Positions 24,006-34,389 of a DNA stretch of 64,000 bases are shown in pieces. The DNA comes from Collybia mongolica. Taxonomy: Eukaryota > Basidiomycota > Agaricomycetes > Agaricales > Clitocybaceae. The stretch covers positions 434,001 through 498,000 of the forward strand of contig JAAXNY010000015.1 of the NCBI GenBank assembly GCA_013420905.1, given 5' to 3'. A model generated the notes under the pieces. That model saw nothing but the letters and a program-made list of their open reading frames with translations, did not search any database and was not told the DNA's origin. How positions within the stretch are numbered: position 1 is the first letter of the stretch; the number at the start of each line of letters is the position of its first letter. The position numbers and the translations under genes are program-made.

Positions 24006-25496
24006 GATGTCGAGGGCACTCATCGACGTGGGTCTGAGAGGATGCGGATGCAGGACAAGGGGTACAAAGCGCACATGCCTCATGTAATACTCATGGCATC
24101 GATCATCGATCAGTGGTGTAGGCGCTGACCAATATTTGAGTGACCCAACAACGCGATTTGCCTCGTGTTATCCCTCTTGTTCTTGAAACAAAACACAGAC
24201 ATCGATGGGTGTATGCGTAATGGAACGGCCGCCGTAGTGGACGAGTGATATGGTCGCTAGAATTTACCTGTAAACCTGGCCTAACGCAGAAGCTTGAAAC
24301 ACATGGCGGAAGTGTTCTATATATGAAACCAATTTTTTGTGATACTCCAGCGACAAGCTCTATCAATGTTCCGAAATTCTGTTTCCAAACCAAAACGTAG
24401 GCTGGAAATAATCTTATCCTTACTCGAATACTCGAATAATTGAAGAAAATTACATTTGGAGATGGCAATATCACTTGATGCACACGCCGACGATCTTTGG
24501 AACCTCTCATCCACGTCTCAATTGATCTATCGCCACATTTTCTTTGGAACGCTTCCGCTGATCCGTCATCATCAAACGGTCGAGCAGTTTTATATTTATC
24601 CTCAACGCCGGACACGCCGACTAATACTCCTTAGACCAGAATAACCTTTTTGAAATAGAGGCGAGACAACGAAAGGTTGGAAGGCGAGAATCAATTGTCT
24701 GGCTTGAACAGATTAACAGCAGTGTCTATACAAACTGAAACAATGCAGAGACGTTCTACTGCTAGGCGAAGGCAGAGATTCAATGCTTCAACCTTCGAGT
24801 GCCCCTGAATACTAAATCTCCATTTCCTCCACAACAATTCGCTGGTTCCAAGGTATTTCGTTAGCAGCATTAGACGGTCGCGACCCGGACCGATGACAGG
24901 GTTTGGGCAGAATTGTGGAGGGCAGCGGGGTCATCATAGCAAGCGAGGAGTCTGTCTTTCCTATGCGCGTTGCTTCAGCATTTGTCCAGCGGTCCTTGAA
25001 CACGGTTTAAACCGAGAGTTTCTGAGTTGCTAACATGTTGTATATGTGAGTTTGACACATTGACACGTGTCTGGGTTGGGGTGAGGGTTTGAAGGAAGCT
25101 CCCAATGTTACCTGTATAGATTTTTTCAGTGTGCTTGTGAGTCATGGCATACATCAGAACAGGTCAATTTACACAGCTCAAAAATACCTACAGCAGGTCT
25201 AGATGACCTACCTAAACTGTAGGCATACGCATACCCCGTACATCCGGTGCACTTAAGTGGTTATAAAAATTTCCTTGAACATCGTGTAAATGTACTTAGT
25301 ATTATGATATTTGAGAGAAATGTTTTATTATTGTTACAAAATGCTAATTTAACAAGTTCCAAGTTATGGTTTAAGCTTTTTAACCAGGTTATACATATTT
25401 TGGAGGTATCCAGATCCTCCTTCGATATAGGACACAATAGTGATATGGTCCCTGCTTTAATCCACTACCACGCTTCTTACGCCATACACCATATTA
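24006..25496. other. About 1.5 kb without a recognised gene, left flank of the KDZ element
   Basis: No supported coding sequence. The region becomes A+T-richer from about 25240 on, approaching the transposon. Confidence 0.4.
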
Positions 25497-25499
25497 GGG

Positions 25500-25885
25500 C
25501 TGCGCACCGTAACCGTACATGACGGCTGTACGGCCGTAATTGTATGGGTCCCGATACCGTACCGTTGGGGCGAAAGATGTAGGTCAAACGGCAGTACTTC
25601 ACACTCCCCCACATCCTGCAGAGGATTCCGATCGGAATCCGAAATTCCGACAGGAATCCGATCGGAATCCAGAGGAATGCAGGAAGATTTTGAAAAAGTT
25701 TTAAAACAGAAAATTCCTTTGAGGAATTCCGCAATATTCCGCTCGGATTCCGCTCGGAACACAGAATTCCGATTGAAATCATCGGAATTCCGCAGAATTT
25801 TGAGGAATTTCTTACAAAGTGTGGAAGAAGAAAATTCTCAAAGGAATTCCGCAACATTCTGCTCGGATTCTGATCGGAATTCATA
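25500..25885. repeat. Left terminal inverted repeat region of KDZ element
   Basis: Contains GTCAAACGGCAGTAC (25583-25597), ACACTCCCCCACATC (25601-25615) and then many copies of GGAATTCCG/ATTCCGATCGGAAT words in both orientations to about 25885. The palindromic units could be transposase-binding sites. Outermost bases include inverted CCGTA motifs. Confidence 0.65.
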
Positions 25886-25945
25886 AGTTTTAAGTCAAAA
25901 CAGTCAATAAAGTCAACAGTATATCTAACATTTTCAAGTACTAAA

Positions 25946-28275
25946 TTACTCTCTTTCAGCCTGTCTTTTTAAAATCTGTTGAGTATGATAAAAAAGCATA
26001 ACATGGATAAACCAATCAAAGTTTTCTCCAGTCATTCTTTTCATGATAGATTCAAATCCACCCAACCATGCATTGAGTTGTTCACAAGCCTGTTTTAAAA
26101 TTAATAAATATTAAAGTGTGTATAAACAATACTTACTTGTGTATTGAATGCACGCTTGTAGTAAGGATTGCCTTGATTGTCCTGAGCCACAACAACAAGA
26201 TTTGGTGCAGAACCATTCAAGGGTGCTGGATTACACCATTTTCGACACAAGTAATCTGAAGTACGATGATTCTTATAATGATAAACATCAACAATTAATC
26301 TTGATGTATCCAGCCAATCATTGTAAATGGGATTGGCAAGAGCAGTTCGAAGTACCAAGCAAGCTTTGTCAATGCAGATATAGGATGGTTGAGTTTCTTT
26401 CTCAGGATAAACTTTATTTAAAAAGTTGAGAATATTGGTTGGAGATTCAGAACGAGCAAATTTTGTCCAAGCTACCACAACACCACAAGGTTTGCATATA
26501 GTTTCAACACAGTAGAACCGAGCAGCAGTAAAGTAATTTGATTGTATAGTGGTATCATTATTATCTTCATCATGTGGCTGAATATAAGATCTTTGTTGTG
26601 GTTGCCAAGGTTGATTCTCATTTGCAGCTCTTTGCAATACTCTGCGAGCACCAGAAAAGTTATCCCGAGTTTGTCTTTGAACATGTCTCTGCCAGTCTGG
26701 CTGATGTTCAGCACAAGCCTGAGTGCCATGAATTTTTCCAGTATTACAGTTTTTAACACGACATTTATCACCATATTCAATGTCATGCTCATGGCAAAAG
26801 ACACCTCCACGCATGTTGAACAGTAATTGTGAACAATTTTCAAAAGCACAATGTTGTACACCCATAACAATGCCATCCATGACAATCATATTACATATGC
26901 CAGGATTTCCAAGAGGATTAACAAAGTTAACAAGTGGTAGATTTTGATTGGTAGCATTTTCCACTGCACGTTGTTGATCAAGAGCAGCATCAAGAGCAAA
27001 TTCACCCATTAGAACAGGAACAGGAGCATTTTCATCAACATTAACAACAGCAGCAGGATCATCTCCAGTTAGAAATTCAGCATGTTGTTTATATGGTTGA
27101 GTACATTCAGTACAAACATGATCAGTAGCCAAAGCAATTTTTCCATCTGAGCATAGTTCTTGATATGCTTTTTGAGTTACTTCTTCAATAGAAATATTAT
27201 CATCCAGAACCAAGGTTTGGTCAGATGCAGCAGCAATCATGCGAGTGGACTCTTCAACAAACACTTTCCAGACCTGCCGATGGCTCAGATTTAGTCCAGA
27301 ATTGGCAAAGCTATTGTTCCAAAACTCCATATAAGCTGCAGTAGATCCATGAAAGCTATATATGGCATTTAGAACTGTTTTGCCAAAAATGCGATCAACC
27401 CAAAGTGCTTGACCAGCTTTAAGATATGGAGCTGACTCCAAATATAATCGTTTAGCTGAGTTGTTGTCAAGTGATCGTTCATGATCAGCATAGTATATAG
27501 TGTTGCATTTGAAACATTTCCCAGAAACAATATAGGCTTGATCATGAATAGTAGTGCCTTTGATAAGTTTAACACGAGGAATATCAATGTTCCGAGTTTC
27601 ACGTTTGAGTACATGAAAATTGCAAGATATTGTCAAGCACACAGGTGTATTTGGAGCCAATATATATATTGGTTCAATAGCAGCATGAGAAACAGATTTG
27701 AGTTTGCCTTTGAATTCATTATTTTTCCGCACAGGATACAAGTGTAACATTTGAGCAAATCCATCAAGTTGTTTGCTCAAGGCATTAATTCTGCTTTGTT
27801 CATTTTTTTCTTTAAACATGCTTGTTTCAGGAAAAAACAATGATGCATCATTGCCTAGCAATTGTATCATGATAAAGGCAAGAGAAGTCATCCAACCAGT
27901 GAAAGATAAACGACCAGATGTCATATCTTTAGCATGAAGACTAAGCAAATCTGTGTTGTTGGTCATTGTGAGCAAAGCCATAAGTACAGTACTCAGTGGA
28001 ATTTCAGAATTGAAATTCTCTGATACAAAGATACTGAATTCCTGAAATGAAATATCAGGAAACCTTTGTTCAGGATTATAAGCACAAGTGACTGGCAGCC
28101 ATGTCAATGCCAGAATGATCCAAAGAGATTTGAATTGATCCAAAATCAAAATGCAAGCAGAGATCTCAGTCCAGAGCCAAAAGAATGCCACAGCTAGCCA
28201 TGAAGAACAGAATGCATACAAGGCCTGTAATATACTACTAAAAGTTAAACAAAAATACAAACAAAAGTTTATCAA
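25946..28275 (-). CDS. KDZ transposase with CxC5/CxC6-like cysteine clusters
   Basis: Main exon 28275-26137, intron 26136-26090 (GTAAGT...AACAG), last exon 26089-25946; about 765 aa. The N-terminal third is helical. A cysteine cluster follows at CFKCNTIYYADHERS (CxC5-like), then DHVCTECTQPYK, and a dense Cys/His set from HCAFENCSQLL through FCHEHDIEYG, KCRVKNC and ACAEHQPDW (CxC6-like). The C-terminal catalytic part has YICIDKACLVL, then LIVDVYHYKNH and a DYLCRKWCNPAP motif, and after the intron EQLNAWLGGFES and NFDWFIHVMLFYH, all characteristic of KDZ transposases (RNase H-like fold with D/E residues). The frame is open throughout, so the copy may be functional. The start is uncertain: the first 40 codons after 28275 are unusually hydrophobic and could be intron. 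Confidence 0.85.
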
Positions 28276-28289
28276 ATTGTATCAACTTA

Positions 28290-31264
28290 CTACTTCTTTG
28301 GTTTTACAGCTTTTGAACTTTGACCCTTCTTCCCCACTTTAGGTATGTTCTCTGCATCACGCCCTCCAGAACTTGGTTCCACAGCCTTAGACTTGCCCTT
28401 CTTTTTGCTAAACTGTTTCTGCACTTCTTCAACCTTTTCATCATCCTTGGACTTTTTCAAATCCTCCCCCTGCCCACGCAAAAACTTGTGCAGTGATCCA
28501 AGGTTATAATCATCTGCAGAAAATCCCCAAGTTTCTTCATCAGAAAGACGGTCTTCAGTATTTTCCAACCAGTCTATCAGAGCTGGATATTTCTCAACGA
28601 ACTTGAATGGTTCATAATTTGAATAGAAATAAGAGGTTGAAGCAAAGATTCCTTTCAAATCAGCCAGTTTGGCAGCACCTTTCCAGGTGAGAGCATCCTT
28701 CATTTTCTTCATCATTGTATTAGCACGACAGAATTCTTTGTATTTTGCATATGCATAACGCAAAGTATGGTTGCCACGATCCAGATAGAAGTGTTCAATC
28801 TCCAACTGCATAATCATAGATTGCTGAACAGATGTGAAGCGAGCAACTATGTCAGACTCAGATGTGTTGTTTGATGTAGATAGTTCAGTTTTAGAAGGCA
28901 CAGAAACAGTTGGAACAGAAGAAGTTGGAACTTGTGTGAAAGTTGAGGATTCAGATGATTCAGTCTAAAAGTGTTTTTATCAGAGATATACTTCAATAAA
29001 TAAAAGTAGTAAAACTTACAAATAAATGCAAAACATATCCATGATCATCATACTTCCAATCCACCATATCATCATCTGAAAGTGCAGCACTGTAGCGACC
29101 CTTAATGTCCCAAGTTTCTTGATTTGTATATACATAAATCCGGTGATTGTCATTCTTAATAGGCGAGTAGAGATTGCCCAATTTGTAAAGAACAGGACCA
29201 AGGGAACTGTTAACTGGAATCTGGATGGTCATAGAAGACTTCATAGCCCTTGGATTACTACGCTCAGATTCCATAGACTTATACACACGAACAACACCAT
29301 TGACATTGGGTTGTGCAACAGGTTGGTTATCTTCAAAATCAGCATGGTTCATAGCATTCCCCAATGCCTGACCACGAATGAAACCACCCACAGTACGAGA
29401 TGCACCCTGCAGAGAATTCAAGTCTCCACCTACAGTGTAAGACGAACTCAAATCTGCACCATGAGGAGACATATCAATATCCTGGGGCTCAACACCACCT
29501 GGAGATTGCATTTCTATGTCTACACTATGCTTAGGTGGGGTATGTGGTTCTACATTCTCAGATGATGGGGGTAGAACATCCCCAGACACAGAAACTGGGG
29601 GCACAGCCTCCCCAAGACCAGAAACTGGGGGCACAGCCTCCCCAAGACCAGAAACTGGGGGTAGAGCCTCCCCAAGACCAGAAGATGGGGGTAGAGCCTC
29701 CCCAAGACCAGAAGATAGGGGCAAAGCCACAAAAGACTGATCTAAAGAAATAGAAACTAAACATATGATTTATAGAATCAGAGTAAGTTTAACAGGTGTT
29801 ATAAAATAAAATCTTACTGTTAGTACCAGCAGGTGACGGGGCACGGGAGACGGCACAGGATGGGGCAGCCGACGAAATATGAGAGACACCATGGGAGGAA
29901 GGGCCGCCGGCAGAGGCGGCGTGGGAGGGGGCACGAGAGGCCGTGGTGGAGGGGGCACGGGAGGCGATGGTGGAGGGGGCGCGAGAGGCCGTGGTGGAGG
30001 GGGCGCGGGAGGCGATGGTGGAGGGGGCGCGAGAGGCCGTGGTGGAGGGGGCGCGAGAGGCCGTGGTGGAGGGGGTGCGGGAGGCGATGGTGGAGGGGGC
30101 GCGAGAGGCCGTGGTGGAGGGGGCGCGGGAGGTGATGGTGGAGGGGGCGCGGGAGGCGATGGTGGAGGGGGCGCGAGAGGCCGTGGTGGAGGGGGTGCGG
30201 GAGGCGATGGTGGAGGGGGCGCGGGAGGCCGTGGTGGAGAGGCCAGGGGGGGCACGGGAGGTGGAGGGGGCACGAGAGGCCGTGGTGGAGGGGGCGCGAG
30301 AGGCCATGGTGGAGGGGGCGCGGGAGGCGATGGTGGAGGGGGCGCCGGAGGCCGTGGTGGAGAGGCCAGGGGGGGCATGGGAGGTGGAGGGGGCACGAGC
30401 GCCGTTGTCACCGCCCTGGGTGTTCTTGTTGTCGTCCCAGTCTTCCTCAGCGTCCTCCTCGTCCCCATCTTCCTCGTCCCCGTCTTCCTCGTCTTCCTCA
30501 TCTTCCTCGTCTTCCTCGTCTTCTTCGTCTTCCTCGTCCCCGCCTTCCTTGTCCCCGCTGGCCTCGTTCCCGTCCTCCTCGTCCCCGCTGGCCTCGTCCC
30601 CGTCCTCCTCGTCCCCGCTTGTTTCGTCCCCACTCACCTCGCCCCCACTCGCCTCGTCCCCGCTCCCGTCCTCGTCTCCGTCCTCCGCTCCTCCCTCCTT
30701 TTTCCCCTCGTTCTCCTCCGGTTCGCTGTCACTGGCAGTCGGGGGTGCCACCTGGCGGGCACGACCAGTGCCCCCCAGCTTTGACGCTTGAGGCCCCCGG
30801 GAAACGGCAGCGGCTGCGCGCGGGGGCGGCGCAATTGGCATGCCGCTTTCTTCGAGCATGCGCTCGGTCCTGGGGGGAGGCTGTTTTTGTGAGAACAAGA
30901 AAAGTATATGAATTGAAAGACTCACTTTGTGAGGTGAGATAAGGCGGGGCTGGCCTTGCCCTTGACGCCCGTTTTACCGCGGGTGGTGGCCTTTCTGGTG
31001 CTGCAGGTGGTGTGAGTAAGAATGAACATTTAAGAGGTGGCCGGGTACGCACCCTGCCTTCGGCTTGGCGGCGCTTGCCTTGACGGCGGCAGCGGCTTTC
31101 GTGCGCTTGCGGGCTTCGTCGTCCTTGTCGGTTGCTGAGGTGGCACGCTTGCGACCACGGGTGGAAGGCAGGGGCGTCACGCGGACGTGGCCGCTCCTTG
31201 TCGTCGGGCGTTCGGCTGCTTCGGCAGCGGCAGTGGTGGCGGCGGATTTGCGGGTTGTTGACAT
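28290..31264 (-). CDS. KDZ accessory protein: basic N-term, acidic run, APST repeats, folded C-term
   Basis: Five or so exons chain from an ATG at 31264 to a stop at 28290, giving about 850 aa. In order: a basic Ala/Arg/Lys region (RGRKRATSAT) resembling DNA-binding tails; a second basic exon (TTRGKTGVKGKA); a Pro/Ala stretch; a long acidic run of Glu/Asp (about 30560-30430); about 18 tandem 8-residue units of the form RAPSTxAS; a smaller set of GLGEALPP units (29730-29590); a globular stretch (VYTNQETWDIKGRY, DDDMVDWKYDDHGY); and a final domain with HFYLDRGNHTLRY and FSADDYNLGSLHKFLRG, ending in a Lys-rich tail. It sits just upstream of the transposase on the same strand. No known domain is recognised. 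A role as a cofactor that handles chromatin or element ends is speculation. Confidence 0.62.
29938..30370 (-). repeat. 24-bp coding minisatellite
   Basis: About 18 tandem 24-bp units (plus-strand consensus GGCCGTGGTGGAGGGGGCGC plus GAGA or GGGA) within the accessory gene. On the minus strand they encode R-A-P-S-T-x-A-S. Unit-to-unit changes fall mostly at single codons, and the frame is kept throughout, so length can vary without frameshift. Long plus-strand Gly-rich and Val/Glu-rich frames across it are by-products. Confidence 0.8.
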
Positions 31265-31419
31265 CGTGTTTTTGCAGAAACTTGATGGGTTGCTGGGTGC
31301 TGGGTTGCTGGGCCTCGGTGTGGTTGAGGTTGACAATGTGCCCATTGTTGATCGATGAGGTGGCTGATAAGTCACGTGACTAGACACGTGACCACAACGC
31401 GTCGTTACAACGCTCCGGA

Positions 31420-31735
31420 ATTCCTGTGGACTCTGTCGGAATTTCAGTGTTCTGAAGCCGGAATTCCTGTGGAATTTCATTCCGCTCGGAATCCGAGCGG
31501 AATCCGATCGGAATTTTTATCAATTTTTACAGCCATTTTCTATTACTTCTGCAGCCGAAATTCCGACAGGAATCCGAGCGGATTCCTGTCGGAATTGAGG
31601 ATTCCGCTTGGAATCCGCTGGAAGATGTGGGGGAGTGTAAAGACCTTGTCAAACGGCCGTACAGGATACGGGCCGTATACCGTATCCAGCCATAGGATGA
31701 CGGGTGGAAACGGCCGTCGACGGTTTGCGTTCACA
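31420..31735. repeat. Right terminal inverted repeat region of KDZ element
   Basis: Inverted counterpart of the left end: palindromic GGAATCCGATCGGAAT units at 31420-31620, GATGTGGGGGAGTGT at 31624-31638, GTCAAACGGCCGTAC at 31648-31662 and inverted CCGTA/CGGCCGT words to about 31730. It is less regular than the left side outside 31662. Confidence 0.65.
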
Positions 31736-31862
31736 TGTGATCGTGTGACCACTCAACATGACCAATTTCAACATATTGCTATCAACATGACTGAAATCTA
31801 AGGCTGTGGCTTCCGCGTGTTTGGTCACCTCTCACCTCTGGATCAGCTCACAAGACCTTCGT

Positions 31863-32506
31863 TTAGATATTTAGAGCCTCATGATAGCTTTGCTTTATTT
31901 CCTGCAACATCAGTTGACATTTCTTCTCTATTTCCATCCAGCCGGAGACTATTCGCACATTGATGTTGGTCAAGCAGCGCCTGAGGCTCTCTCGTGGGTG
32001 ACCATATGGAACAACCCCATTTGACTTTTCTCATACGCCATCAATACATGGACAAGCAGTTTTAAGTTTCATACCTTAAGCCACATCCGGACACCTTCTA
32101 TGTCCCATGGAGTGAGGGACGGGCGGAACATTGAGCGGTCGAGCTTCTTGAGGGCAGCCAGCACCGCCTGATTTCCATATTCCGCGTTTGACAGAAAACG
32201 ATTTGGTAAATAGAAAGGACGGGACGGATCACTTTTAGTGTAAAATGGGTAAGAATGAACCAGAATGAAAGGATAAAGTATTTACCGTAGTGGTCCTGGT
32301 GTGTGCATTTCATCCAATGTCTTAACAGCCTTTGTATGGCCATATATGAGCTTAATGTTGAGGCCTTCAAGATATCCTGGTTCATCGAAGAGCCTTTGAA
32401 AGATATAAGCAGAAGGTCCAGGCCTGGGTGAGCAAACAAATTGAACTGGATTGTGTGAGTGAATACCCTGTATGCTATTCAATTGACAAACCAACTTGTC
32501 TGACAA
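31863..32506 (-). CDS. Unrecognised small gene, or extra 3' exons of the NACHT gene
   Basis: Three coding-like exons: 32506-about 32285 (SAYIFQRLFDEPGYLEGL, ending HTPGPLR before GTAAAT), about 32165-32073 (AVLAALKKLDRSMFRP, ending MWLK before GTATGA), and about 32018-31863 (VVPYGHPRESLRRC, then QEIKQSYHEALNI and stop). Borders and phases fit. The residues look like a soluble alpha-helical protein; I do not recognise the family. It starts within the last bases of the NACHT gene, so it may be a separate short gene or an alternative 3' part of that gene. It ends about 130 bp from the KDZ element. Confidence 0.45.
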
Positions 32507-34389
32507 CGTGAGTCAATTGAAAAATCTGAGTTGCCTAAATTGCGTCGATGGTCTTTGGCAGAGTTGAGTACAACAATGGTGACGGTTTGCAAGGGACTCT
32601 GCCTGAATGTGTTCACGAAATGTTCCAAGAATCTTTTAAAAAGATGATATGGAAGAGGCGTTGATTGGATCTGCGTTTCCTGCAGGGGTTTATAGGTTGT
32701 GTGAATAATGTGTGTTTGGAGTTCAAGTGAATACTCGCCTCAAGCCACTTGCATATATCAAACGTTTCGCATTCGAGAGAGAAACATTCCATTGTCTTCG
32801 AAATCTCTTCCAAGATATGTGGATGCTCTTTCCAGCTACCAGGGCTCACGCAGAGTGCATACCAGTAATACCTCGCAACTTTTCCCAAGGAAAGTGCGTG
32901 TTTATCGGTCGAGTGTCTACCAATACAGTCAAAATATTGGGCGCCAAAAGTAACAGAATTAAGCCTTACCTAGCAGGATCCCTTAAGAACCTCAAGAGCT
33001 CCTGAGTGATGAAAGCACACCCATCTTTCCCATCAATGAAAAACTCTCCTGCACGCTTCTCATTGTGGATAAAATCTTGGAATGATTTGTGGTAGAATTG
33101 TACTTTGCCCGATACCCTAATATCAATGATGGAACGCAATCGATGGAGCACCACCGTAACAATTCCACCTGGAAGCTGCAGAAGTAGCTCAATCTCACCA
33201 GCATGTGGAGGATAAAGTGAGCTGCCGTAAGATACTACGGTCAATATGCGCAGAAGGGTCTCAGTGGACGGACACATTCTCAGAACACGACTATATATAT
33301 AGTCGAGTCCCGCGAATGGCGTCAGCCCAGATGGGGTATCAAGAATCTCCTTCAAACGATTGACTGGGTGAAAATCGTCGTCATCCACGTATTTGAGGAC
33401 TGTGGAAGCATAGACAAATACTCCCCCAGAGGTATGAATCAACTGCGATATGATGCGATCTCCTGGCCAAAATTGTTCGGCAATCATGGTGCGCCTTTGA
33501 TAAATTTTGTCAAAGCCATCCCGAAGGTACGTGTGGATGTCGTTTTCGGCTTGTTTAAGGTGGCGTGGATCACTAAGGGAGATTCTGTGAACGGAGGAGA
33601 GGCACCGCATTGATTCCTCAATGGGGGGCTCTGGTCGACTGACAATGAAAAAACGAAGGGGAACGCTAGTGGTGTTTGCTAGTTCTGCAAAGCACTTCAC
33701 AACGTCACGTTGGTTATTGTCACCTTGACACTCGTCAAGGCCATCTAAAATGATGAGGAAAGGATCGGAAATATGGGAAGAACGGCTTTCATCCCAATTT
33801 CTAGCAGATGTGGACCGAAACAGTGGAAGAATTAGCTTTTGAATCTGCGTCCTCAGAGGCTTGTGTAAAATCGACGGATCGTCCTCTACAATAGACCCAA
33901 TTTGGAGGCGTTTATGGCGTAACCTGACTGCTAGCTGGTAGACAATTGAAGCAATCAGGCATTCAGAGCTATTGCGATCAGTATCCCCATGGAAGAAGAA
34001 GAACGAGGCTGCCAGTGCGAGATGTTGTTCACAGCGCTCTGCGATCTCCTGTGCAATGGCCGACTTGCCGGCACCCGCCGGACCTTCAAGCCACAGAATC
34101 TTCTCGTCATTGTGAAGTATCCAGTCCATAATGTCATCGAGAATGTCAGTGCGAGTACCTGGGTGGCAACTTGGTGATGGAGGGCGTGCTCTTGAATCGT
34201 GAAACGAATTGGGACAGGCCGCTTTGAGCAGCTTCTCAATCCCTGCACACAATGTATCAACTGTAATGACAATTTCACGAAACTAAGCGCACCTCGTTTT
34301 CCCTCTGGCACCGTGTAGATATAGTCTCCATGCACATCGTAGAGCGAACTTTGAGAGACGGTAACGTTTTTCACATTCTGGAAGGACAT
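32479..34389 (-). CDS. NACHT domain STAND protein (fungal NLR-like)
   Basis: Four exons: 34389-34293, 34242-about 32969, about 32926-32746 and about 32686-32479. Exon 1 encodes MSFQNVKNVTVSQSS and ends PEGKRG. Exon 2 starts IEKLLKAACPNSFHD and bears the P-loop GPAGAGKSA (about residue 85), a FFHGDTDRNS loop, LIASIVYQLA, Walker B FLIILDGLDEC and the sensor RFFIVSRPEPPI. Later exons (SPGSWKEHPHILEE, LLRFL, FEHFVNTF-like) are helical. No WD40, ankyrin or TPR repeats follow, so at about 580 aa it is short for the class. Fungal NLR-like proteins act in allorecognition and stress death responses. Intron 3 begins GC rather than GT. A 5-bp deletion relative to the fragment at 10.0 kb puts the ancestral upstream ATG out of frame; the ATG used here is the next in frame. 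Confidence 0.82.

Larger units (their letters stand above)
25497..31735. mobile_element. KDZ (Kyakuja-Dileera-Zisupton) DNA transposon, CxC type
   Basis: About 6.2 kb bounded by long imperfect inverted repeats. Inner ends share the 15-bp block ACACTCCCCCACATC at 25601-25615, inverted at 31624-31638, followed inward by arrays of palindromic ATTCCGATCGGAAT-like units. Outer parts (about 25505-25580 and 31660-31730) are rich in inverted CCGTA/CGGCCGT words that also match one another in inverse orientation. Inside are two minus-strand genes: a transposase with cysteine clusters and a large disordered protein. KDZ elements are known as lineage-expanded in mushrooms. Outer boundaries are uncertain; no clean short target-site duplication was found, although a 15-bp direct repeat differing at one base sits just outside the inner block on both sides (25583-25597 and 31648-31662). 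Confidence 0.75.

Noticed and set aside
25677..25886. Small frames inside the KDZ end arrays
   Set aside because: They are created by repeated GGAATTCC palindromes and lack any other coding sign.
29938..30370. CRISPR-like regular repeats
   Set aside because: The units are contiguous 24-bp coding repeats with no spacers, in a eukaryotic gene.
29879..30791. Long plus-strand frames rich in Gly/Arg or Val/Glu/Ala across 29.9-30.8 kb
   Set aside because: They arise from the 24-bp minisatellite, which stays open in several frames. The minus-strand frame is supported by exon chaining on both sides; these are not.
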